Shown here: in pieces, positions 5,214 through 11,894 of the stretch
How the letters are laid out: the number at the start of each line of letters is the position of its first letter
How positions within the stretch are numbered: position 1 is the first letter of the stretch
NCBI GenBank assembly: GCA_018830415.1
Contig: JAHJSJ010000271.1
Location: 1-11,894 of the forward strand
DNA length: 11,894 bases
Direction of reading: 5' to 3'
Origin: Alphaproteobacteria bacterium
GTDB taxonomy: Bacteria; Pseudomonadota; Alphaproteobacteria; Sphingomonadales; Sphingomonadaceae
Notes under the pieces: model-generated
Database searches by the model: none
Told to the model about the DNA's origin: nothing
The model's input: the letters and a program-made list of their open reading frames with translations, nothing else
Made by a program: the position numbers and the translations under genes

Positions 5214-7572
5214 GCAAGTAGTAGTCGAAGATGATGCGGGTGTCGGTGAAATCATCGTGACCGCGAACAAGCGAGAGCAATCCATCAACAAGGTTGGCCT
5301 TGCTATCACTGCGGTAAGCGGTGAGGCGCTGGCTCAACAGCGCGTTGTAAGCTTGAGTGACCTGGCCGGTGTAGTGCCCGGTCTCAGCTACACACCTTCT
5401 GCCACCCAAACACCTGTTTATACACTGCGCGGTGTCGGCTTTTACGAAACTACCTTGGCGGCCTATCCGACCACCAGCGTCTATGTCGATCAGGTTCCCC
5501 TGGCATTTCCCGCACTGGGAGCCCATGCCAACTTCGATCTGGAGCGCGTCGAAATCCTGAAAGGGCCGCAGGGCACTCTGTTCGGACAGAATTCGACCGG
5601 CGGCGCGATCAACTTCATTGCGGCCAAGCCAACCAATGAATTTTCAGCAGGTGCTGATCTCTCCTACGGGCGATTCAACCGGCTCGACATCAACGCGCAT
5701 GTCAGTGGTCCGCTCAGCGATACGCTCCGGGCGCGTCTGGCGATTACGACCTCCCAAGCCGATGATTGGCAATACAGCTATACGCGCAACGATACCCTTG
5801 GTCAGGTCAACTACTACGCGGCCCGCCTCCTGCTCGACTGGGAGCCTTCCAGTCGCCTCAACTTTCAACTCAACCTGAATGGATGGCGCGACAAGAGCGA
5901 TCCGCAGGCTCCGCAATACCAGACGCTGCTTTCTCAGGTGCCGCCGTTCACCGATCCGGCGCTCCGCGCGTATCCCTTCGCGCCATTCAACGCGCGAGCA
6001 GCCGATTGGACGCCGACCGAAATCGCGTCGCAGAATGGACCGTGGACCCCAAAGACTCGGCCCCATGCGAACAACCGCCTCTTGCAGGGCGCGCTGCGCA
6101 CGAACTGGGAGGTTGCTGACGATGTAACGGTTACCGCGATCTCCTCTTACGTCGACTACAAGCCTAACCAGGGCTTCGAGACCGACGGCACATCCTTGTT
6201 CGTCGATGATTTCATCGTCGATCGCGGCTTCATCAAGTCGTTCAATCAGGAACTTCGGATTTCCAACGGCGGGAATACAAAGTTCCGCTGGGTCGTGGGC
6301 GGCAACTACGAGAAGAGCCACGTGTACGAATACCAGTTGCAGACTCTTTCTCAGATCAGCACCGCTGCGATCTTCGGCTACACAGGCGCCTATGTCTATT
6401 CTGACCAAAAGATGCGCAACTATGCGTTTTTCGCCAACGGCGAATATGATCTTGGAAGCCAACTGACGTTGAAGGCCGGGGCCCGCTATACAAACGCGCG
6501 CCGGACGGCTGCTACCTGTACGGGCGATCCCGGCGACGGCACATTTGGTGGTGTGTTTGATTCGTTGGGCAATGCTATCCAGTTGGGCTTCTTCCCGGTG
6601 GCAGGTTTCACACCGACCGGGGTTCCGGTGCCTCCCATCGGGGCTGGTTGCGCCCCGCTCGACAACACGACGCTTGATGGCACTCCAGCCACCTATCTGC
6701 CGGGCGAGTTCCGCGACACGCTCCAGGAGAATAACGTCTCGTGGCGCGCTGGGATCGATTACAAGGCTGCGCCCCGACTTCTGCTCTATGCCAACGTGGC
6801 GAAGGGCTACAAGGCGGGCAGCTTCCCGATTGCGTCGGCAGCAACCTTCGAACAATTCCTGCCAGTGGTACAGGAATCGCTACTTTCGTACGAAGCGGGC
6901 TTCAAATTCAGCTCATCCGACCGGCGGTTCAGCGCCAGTGGTGCTGCATTCTATTACGATTATCGGGACAAGCAGCTGCGCGGCAAGATCGTCGATCCGA
7001 TCTTTGGAGTGCTTGACGCACTGGATAACATTCCCAAGTCCCGGATGCTTGGGTTCGAACTCGATACCACCTACACTCCCGTTGATGGGCTGACGCTGGG
7101 CCTGTCAGGCAGCATTCTGGACAGCAAGATCACCAACTTCGTCGGCCGTGATACCGCAGGCGGCGTCATCGATTATGCTGGATCGGTCATCCCTTACACC
7201 CCGAAATACCAATTGCGTCTTTCGGCGGACTACAAATGGACGGTTGGCAATGCCGAACCTTTTATCGGGGCGGTCTACTCCGTCCGCAGCAAAGCTATTG
7301 CCAATATCGGCGGCGCTCGTGGCTTGGTCATCACGCCTGATTTCCGCTCCTCGGTCCCGGCCAGCGACACTTACACGATCGACGGCTATGGCCTGCTTGA
7401 TCTGCGGGCTGGCGCCTCATTTAATGACGGGCAGTGGAGCGTCATGGTATTTGGCAAGAATGTCCTGAACAAATACTATGCGAGCAACGTGTTCACAGAC
7501 TATGACACGATCGCCAGATTTGCCGGACAGCCGGCTACCTATGGCGTGACAATCAGCTTCAAGTTGCAGTAA
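5118..7572 (+). CDS. TonB-dependent outer membrane receptor with an apparent N-terminal frameshift
   Basis: Outer membrane receptor that would import a substrate using TonB energy; in sphingomonads such receptors often take up aromatic compounds, so it probably serves this cluster. The body reads in one frame from about 5179 to 7572 (797 residues if begun at GTG 5179). The plug domain starts with GEIIVTANKRE (23-33 in that numbering) and holds LERVEILKGPQGTLFG followed by GGAINF (about 121-146). A long beta-barrel region with alternating aromatic and polar residues follows, ending YGVTISFKLQ. The signal peptide and ribosome site belong to ATG 5118 in another frame. Removing one base around 5202-5209 would join them into a normal precursor of about 817 residues. 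As given, initiation at 5118 stops at 5211, and initiation at 5179 yields no signal peptide. Either a sequence error, a recent inactivation, or a switchable gene. The molybdenum hydroxylase genes begin 49 nt downstream, likely the same operon. Confidence 0.88.
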
Positions 7573-7621
7573 GAGGTGACGGGGCGAGCTAGGAGAGCGC
7601 AAAGGGCAATGGTTGAAATCA

Positions 7622-8476
7622 ATGAAATTTCCTGACTTTTCGTATGCTCGTCCCGCTACAATTTCAGAAGCGATAAAGCTTTTGTCGGGCAATGACGATG
7701 CCCGTCCGCTGGCGGGCGGACAATCGCTGTTGCCGATGATGGCGCTTCGCATGGCCAGTCCGGGGCTGCTGGTTGACCTCGGACTGATCGAGGAGCTTGC
7801 GGTCATCGCGGATGGAGACGCCACATTGCGGATTGGCGCGATGGTGACCCACGATACCACTGCGAGATCCGAGGCCGTCGCGCGCCGGACCCCTTTGCTG
7901 CGCCAAGCGCTGCATCATGTCGCGCACCAAGCTGTGAGAAACCGCGGGACTCTCGGTGGCAGTCTTGCCAATGCGGATGGTTCAGCCGAAATGCCGGTGG
8001 TCGCAGTTGCACTTGATGCCGTAATGACGCTGCAAGGCCCTGACGGTGTTCGCCGGATTCGCGCGGACGAATTCTTCCAGGGCCACTACACGACCGCAAT
8101 TGGCGAAGGTGAGCTGCTGACCTGCATTGATTTTCCAGACAGTGCGAGAAGCTGGGCATTTGAAGAAGTTTCCCGTCGTCCAGGGGATTTTGCATTGGCG
8201 ATGGTCGCCGCAGGACTACAGATCGCAAATGGGAAATGCCTCAACGCATCGCTTGTCATAGGGGGCGTCTCGGATCGTCCGATTCGTTCGGAATCCGCTG
8301 CCGCCGTCCTAGATGGCAGAACCCTTGATCGCGCGGTTGCCACGGAGGCTGCGCAAATCGCTCTCGACGGCGTCAGGGTCCGATCTGATATTCATGCGGA
8401 TGCCCGGTTCAGAACAGAGCTGGCTAAGAATCTGGTCGTCCGCGCGCTGTTGCGGGCTGGGGGTGCCAATGACTGA
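7622..8476 (+). CDS. Molybdenum hydroxylase FAD-binding subunit (CoxM/XdhB-like)
   Basis: Medium subunit of a xanthine dehydrogenase-family enzyme; its FAD takes electrons from the 2Fe-2S centres and passes them to an acceptor. The 284 residues match the family (280-300). It starts with the characteristic FSYARPATISEAIKLL. AGGQSLLP at 31-38 and GTLGGSLANADGSAE at 109-123 are the two FAD-binding loops, and RRPGDFAL at 185-192 is the conserved later motif. Start choice: ATG 7622 places MKFPDFSYARP at the usual family N-terminus; a TTG at 7613 lies closer to AAAGGG (7601-7606) and cannot be excluded. It overlaps the next gene by 8 nt (ATGACTGA). Together with the two next genes it forms the classic medium-small-large set. 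Confidence 0.93.
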   Translation: MKFPDFSYARPATISEAIKLLSGNDDARPLAGGQSLLPMMALRMASPGLLVDLGLIEELAVIADGDATLRIGAMVTHDTTARSEAVARRTPLLRQALHHVAHQAVRNRGTLGGSLANADGSAEMPVVAVALDAVMTLQGPDGVRRIRADEFFQGHYTTAIGEGELLTCIDFPDSARSWAFEEVSRRPGDFALAMVAAGLQIANGKCLNASLVIGGVSDRPIRSESAAAVLDGRTLDRAVATEAAQIALDGVRVRSDIHADARFRTELAKNLVVRALLRAGGAND

Positions 8477-8969
8477 TCAAGAAGGCCAGCTGCCGGTCAG
8501 GGTGACCTTAAACGGGCAACCCGCTTCCTTTTTAGCTGCGCCCAGGACCAGTTTGAGCGACGCGCTGCGCGACAAACTTCGCCTGACTGGCCTGAAACAG
8601 GGCTGCGAAATCGGCGTTTGCGGTTCGTGCACGATCCTGGTTGATGACAAGCCGATTAGGGCATGCCTCATGCTGGCGGTGCAGGCCGACGGAAAGCGGA
8701 TCGAAACGATCGAAGGGTTAGCCACAAACGGCGAACTGCATCCGCTGCAGGCCTCATTTCAGCGCCATCATGGCCTGCAATGCGGATTTTGCACCTCTGG
8801 CATGGTGTTGACGGCTTTGGCATTATTGCGGGACAATCCAGCGCCGTCGCGGGATGAGGCGCGTGAAGCGATCTCGGGCAATCTTTGCCGGTGCACCGGT
8901 TATGAGACGATCATTGATGCCATCGTTGATCCCGATGCGATGCGAGCTACGCAGGTCGGCCATGGATAA
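8469..8969 (+). CDS. Molybdenum hydroxylase 2Fe-2S subunit (CoxS/XdhC-type small subunit)
   Basis: Small subunit carrying two 2Fe-2S clusters that move electrons from the molybdenum site to FAD. The 166 residues fit the family. The N-terminal plant-type ferredoxin cluster is bound by Cys46, Cys51, Cys54 and Cys66 (CEIGVCGSC, then C). The helical C-terminal domain binds the second cluster with Cys105, Cys108, Cys140 and Cys142 (CGFC, CRC). All eight cysteines are present. The start is ATG 8469, which overlaps the FAD subunit stop as ATGACTGA; GGGGG at 8459-8463 may serve as ribosome site. A longer in-frame extension upstream of 8469 lies inside the FAD subunit gene and has no family match. The stop overlaps the next ATG by 8 nt (ATGGATAA), so all three subunits are probably coupled in translation. 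Confidence 0.95.
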   Translation: MTDQEGQLPVRVTLNGQPASFLAAPRTSLSDALRDKLRLTGLKQGCEIGVCGSCTILVDDKPIRACLMLAVQADGKRIETIEGLATNGELHPLQASFQRHHGLQCGFCTSGMVLTALALLRDNPAPSRDEAREAISGNLCRCTGYETIIDAIVDPDAMRATQVGHG

Positions 8970-11346
8970 GTCTTCGGTTCCAGAGATAGTCGCAAAGGAA
9001 ATTGGCCGCTCGGCATTGCGGCGAGAGGACCCTGCCGCCTTGAGCGGCCGCGCTGCCTATATCGCCGATCTGGCCTTTCCAGATGTCCTGCATGTGTCAA
9101 TTTTGCGCAGTCCTTTTGCCCATGCCCGGATCACGGCGATCGATGTGTCGGCTGCCCGCGCGCATGGCGGGGTCGTTCAAGTCTGGACCGGCGCGGATGT
9201 GCTGCCCCGCTGCGGCGGTGTGATGGCGCGTATGGAGCTGCCTGGCTTTGTGCCGACCGTACAGCCGATCCTTGCCCACGACATAGTACGCTTCGTTGGC
9301 GAGGCGGTTGCGGTTGTTGTTGCGACCAGTCAGGCCGCTGCAGAGGATGCGCTTGAGCTGATTGACGTCGATTACGATGAACTTCCGGTTGTGGCCGATA
9401 TTGCCTCCGCCGTTGCGGCGGAGGTAATCGCTAATGAAGCGGTCCCCGCCAATCTTGTTTATCGCGGCCACCGCTGCCAGGACGATGTGGACAATGACTT
9501 CGCAAGAGCCGCCTGCGTTGCACAAGGGCGGTTCAGCAATAACCGAGTCAGTGCCACCCCGATGGAGCCCCGGGGGTGCATTGCCAGTCACGAATGGACA
9601 AGTGGTCAGTTGACCGTCTGGTCGGCCACGCAAATGCCCTCGTTTCTGAAGACCATGCTGGCCATCCACCTCGCATTTCCTGAACAGCGGATAGAAGTGA
9701 TCACCCCTCAGGTCGGCGGTGGGTTCGGGCAAAAGGCGCATGTGCATCCCGAAGAGATTCTAGTCTGCCTGTTGGCGATCGAACTGGGGCGGCCAATCCG
9801 CTGGATTGAAGACCGGCGCGAAAATCTGCTCAGCGCCACCCATGCCAAGCACCAAATCAACGAAATGGCGATTGCCGTCGATGCGGACGGCCGGTTTCTG
9901 GCAATGCGCAATCGATCGAGCACCGATGGCGGGGCATACAACAGCCTACCGTGGACCCATTTGGTCGAATCGCACGTCGGCGCATCGACTTTGACCGGGC
10001 CATATCGCATCGCGAACTTCAACGATGAAAGCCTGTCACTCGTCACCAACAAGTGCCCGATCGGGGCCTATCGCGGGGTCGGCTGGTCGGCCGGGCACAT
10101 TGCGCGTGAGACGTTAATTGACCGCGCGGGGCGTGAACTGGGCCTTTCACCGTTCGAAATTCGCCGAAGAAATCTGGTTGATCAATCCGACTACCCATTC
10201 ACCACGCCAACCGGCCTGGTGATCCGCGAGGGGACGTTCGTGCAAACGCTCGATCGGCTTGAGCAGATGGTGGATTATCGATCGTTTCGCGAACGCCAGA
10301 CAGCAGCCCTGGCCAAGGGAAAATTGCTGGGATTGGGGCTGTGTGTTTTCAATGAGGTCAGCGGTGTCGGCACCCGCGCTCTTTCGTTTCTGCATACCCC
10401 GGTTACCACCCATGACACCGCGACGGTCCGGGTTGAACCGACCGGCAAGATCACCGTGACCACACCGTTGGTCGCGGCGGGCCAAGGGCATCTGACAACA
10501 TTTGCCCAGGTAGCCGCTGATGCATTTGGTGTGCCGTTGGACGATGTGACGGTCCTCGCCGGAACGACCCGCAATGCGCATGGCTTTGGAACGGTTGCCA
10601 GCCGTGGTGCAGTTTTCGGGGCGGGGACGATTGGACGGGCTGCCGAAGCGGTAAAGGTCAAGATCCGCCAACTTGCTGCGCACTTGCTTCAAACGGGTGC
10701 AGAGCGGATTACCCTCTCCGAGGGAAGGGTGCATGTTACGGGAAGCCCGGAACAGGGCATGCCATTGGCTGATCTGGCCGGCGCAGCCTATTTTGCCGAT
10801 GCGACCCATCCGCCCGAATTCGATCCCGCCCTTGAAGCTACTGCGGCCTTTGATCCGGCCGATGTCGTGCTGGCCAATGGCGGTCATGCCGCAATTGTCG
10901 AGATCGACCTGGAGACCTGCCTTGTCAGGGTTGATCAGATGTTTGCCGTCGAAGATTGCGGCAAGATGATCAATCCGATGATCGTCGAAGGGCAGATCAG
11001 GGGCGGTATCGCACAGGCTATTGGCATGACCCTGCTGGAAGAACTGGTCCACGACGGCGAAGGTCAGTTGGTGACCACAACGCTGATGGACTATCTTCTG
11101 CCGACTTCGGTCGATGTTCCGGATGTCCAGATCGCGCATCTTGAAACGCCTTCTGACCTGGTTCCGGGCGGGGTAAAGGGTATGGGTGAATCCGCAATGA
11201 TCTCGGCACCGGCAGCGATTATCGGGGCGGTAAACGACGCCCTGGCCCTGGTCGGCGCCTCGGTGGAAAGCTTTCCGGCGTCACCTCAACGAATCTTCGA
11301 TGCGCTGCAACGTGCATCGAAAGTGGATGCCGTCCCGGCCTTGTAA
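8962..11346 (+). CDS. Molybdenum hydroxylase molybdopterin-binding large subunit (CoxL/XdhA superfamily)
   Basis: Catalytic subunit that hydroxylates a carbon of its substrate with water-derived oxygen at a molybdenum cofactor; cytoplasmic as no signal is seen. The 794 residues are normal for the family. The N-terminal domain (about 18-130) has RREDPAALSGRAAYIADL and the typical LRSPFAHARI. Cofactor and active-site segments follow: PMEPRG at 200-205, QVGGGFGQK at 250-258, AYRGVGW at 369-375, AAGQGH at 505-510, GTVASRGA at 543-550 and the catalytic Glu743 in KGMGESAMI. The active-site loop lacks the Cys of AYRCSFR, so this is not a true (form I) CO dehydrogenase. Candidates are enzymes for N-heteroaromatics (quinoline or isoquinoline type), aldehydes or other aromatics; which one is undecided. 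Start ATG 8962 overlaps the previous stop; codons further upstream lie inside the Fe-S gene. Confidence 0.95.
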   Translation: MDKSSVPEIVAKEIGRSALRREDPAALSGRAAYIADLAFPDVLHVSILRSPFAHARITAIDVSAARAHGGVVQVWTGADVLPRCGGVMARMELPGFVPTVQPILAHDIVRFVGEAVAVVVATSQAAAEDALELIDVDYDELPVVADIASAVAAEVIANEAVPANLVYRGHRCQDDVDNDFARAACVAQGRFSNNRVSATPMEPRGCIASHEWTSGQLTVWSATQMPSFLKTMLAIHLAFPEQRIEVITPQVGGGFGQKAHVHPEEILVCLLAIELGRPIRWIEDRRENLLSATHAKHQINEMAIAVDADGRFLAMRNRSSTDGGAYNSLPWTHLVESHVGASTLTGPYRIANFNDESLSLVTNKCPIGAYRGVGWSAGHIARETLIDRAGRELGLSPFEIRRRNLVDQSDYPFTTPTGLVIREGTFVQTLDRLEQMVDYRSFRERQTAALAKGKLLGLGLCVFNEVSGVGTRALSFLHTPVTTHDTATVRVEPTGKITVTTPLVAAGQGHLTTFAQVAADAFGVPLDDVTVLAGTTRNAHGFGTVASRGAVFGAGTIGRAAEAVKVKIRQLAAHLLQTGAERITLSEGRVHVTGSPEQGMPLADLAGAAYFADATHPPEFDPALEATAAFDPADVVLANGGHAAIVEIDLETCLVRVDQMFAVEDCGKMINPMIVEGQIRGGIAQAIGMTLLEELVHDGEGQLVTTTLMDYLLPTSVDVPDVQIAHLETPSDLVPGGVKGMGESAMISAPAAIIGAVNDALALVGASVESFPASPQRIFDALQRASKVDAVPAL

Positions 11347-11365
11347 CAAAATTGGGTAAATTCAG

Positions 11366-11894
11366 ATGATTTTCGAGTATATGTTCCGTCTTCCCGTCAC
11401 AGTCGATCAGGCTTGGCCTGTGCTGCTCGATGTCTATCGCGTTGCCCCCTGCATGCCAGGCGCAGCAATCGAATCAGGTGAAGGCGACGACTTCGTTGGT
11501 CGGATCAAGGTCCGGCTTGGGCCAGTGGAGATGATCTATCGCGGCGATTTGCATTTTACGCACCGCGATGATGCGGAGCATGAACTGGTCGTCGAAGGCG
11601 CCGCAAAGGACACCAAGGGCGGAGGAGGTGCCAAGGCAAAGGTTACCCTGAAGGCAACTCCAGATGGACAGGATGGCTGTCACGTTGCCATTCACAGCGA
11701 CTATACGGTCAGCGGCAAGGCTGCCCAATTTGGCCGCGGTGTGATGGAGGAAGTCGGCGAGAAGCTCATGAATGAGTTCGCCACCCGCCTTAACCGCCTG
11801 ATTCTCGAAGACCATGCAAACAACACGCAGCCAAGTGCCGTGGCATCCCTTCAAAGCCCGGTCGCAGTGGATAGCCGCCCCGCCGCTGCGCTTC
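11366..11894 (+). CDS. CoxG-like SRPBCC protein (3' end beyond the window)
   Basis: Member of the CoxG family (SRPBCC/START-like fold), commonly encoded beside molybdenum hydroxylases; in CO dehydrogenase systems CoxG helps attach the enzyme to the membrane and link it to quinones. The 176 visible residues start MIFEYMFRLPV. They show PGAAIESGEGDDFVGRIKV at 31-49, LGPVEMIYRGD at 51-61, EGAAKDTKGGGGAKA at 77-91 and SGKAAQFGRG at 116-125, all conserved in the family. After about residue 148 comes a low-complexity tail (Ala, Ser, Pro), which in CoxG relatives often leads to a hydrophobic C-terminal anchor; the anchor, if any, is past the edge. ATG 11366 is 19 nt after the large-subunit stop, in the same operon, with a weak ribosome site. 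No stop codon is reached in the window. Confidence 0.9.
   Translation, partial: MIFEYMFRLPVTVDQAWPVLLDVYRVAPCMPGAAIESGEGDDFVGRIKVRLGPVEMIYRGDLHFTHRDDAEHELVVEGAAKDTKGGGGAKAKVTLKATPDGQDGCHVAIHSDYTVSGKAAQFGRGVMEEVGEKLMNEFATRLNRLILEDHANNTQPSAVASLQSPVAVDSRPAAAL

Noticed and set aside
5644..6855. A long open frame on the minus strand opposite the receptor gene
   Set aside because: It is antisense to a clear TonB-dependent receptor and its product shows no domain; long antisense frames are common in GC-rich codon usage.
7609..7635. A short frame ATG...TGA (MVEINEIS) ahead of the FAD subunit gene
   Set aside because: It overlaps the start of the real gene and is only eight residues; a leader peptide function cannot be supported.
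10147..11139. A 330-codon minus-strand frame opposite the molybdopterin subunit
   Set aside because: The plus strand here carries conserved active-site motifs up to the catalytic Glu; the antisense product is not recognisable.
7622..11894. Aerobic carbon monoxide dehydrogenase (CoxMSLG)
   Set aside because: Gene order and CoxG fit, but the large subunit reads AYRGVGW where true CO dehydrogenase needs the Cys-containing AYRCSFR loop.
1..11894. CRISPR arrays, insertion sequences, tRNA or rRNA genes
   Set aside because: No spaced direct repeats, transposase-like proteins, terminal inverted repeats or RNA gene signatures were seen on either strand.

Overview
The window looks like part of a catabolic gene cluster from an alphaproteobacterium, most likely a sphingomonad (Sphingobium, Sphingomonas or Novosphingobium type). 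This is inferred from moderately GC-rich coding DNA, a large TonB-dependent receptor next to aromatic-degradation genes, and protein families common in that group. No rRNA, tRNA, insertion sequence or CRISPR array was seen, and no regulator gene lies inside the window.

There are two divergent gene blocks around an AT-rich control region at about 4716-5117. The leftward block reads, in transcription order: a meta-cleavage-product type alpha/beta hydrolase (4715-3825), a carbazole-1,9a-dioxygenase-like Rieske oxygenase (3786-2437), a plant-type 2Fe-2S/FAD/NADH reductase (2453-1428), a type I extradiol ring-cleavage dioxygenase (1413-544) and an amidase-signature hydrolase that runs off the left edge (539-1). 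Spacing is tight: one 17-nt overlap, and gaps of 4, 14 and 38 nt. The block is probably one operon.

The rightward block reads: a TonB-dependent receptor whose signal peptide and body are in different frames (5118-7572), then the three subunits of a molybdenum hydroxylase of the xanthine dehydrogenase/CO dehydrogenase superfamily. These are the FAD subunit (7622-8476), 2Fe-2S subunit (8469-8969) and molybdopterin subunit (8962-11346). A CoxG-like SRPBCC protein follows and is cut by the right edge (11366-11894).

A working model, which is inference: the receptor imports an aromatic or heteroaromatic compound. The molybdenum hydroxylase oxidises it with oxygen from water, as is typical for N-heteroaromatics, aldehydes or related substrates. 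The Rieske oxygenase and reductase dihydroxylate a ring, the extradiol enzyme opens the catechol next to the hydroxyls, the hydrolase cuts the C-C bond of the ring-fission product, and the amidase may release an amide nitrogen. No dihydrodiol dehydrogenase is present, which fits angular dioxygenation (as with carbazole or dibenzofuran), where the product re-aromatises spontaneously. A separate ferredoxin for the oxygenase is also absent. The substrate cannot be fixed from sequence alone. The control region carries inverted copies of a 10-bp sequence containing a TTGACA -35 box facing each gene block, plus AT-rich palindromes sharing a TCAATTGA core, which suggests joint control of both blocks.
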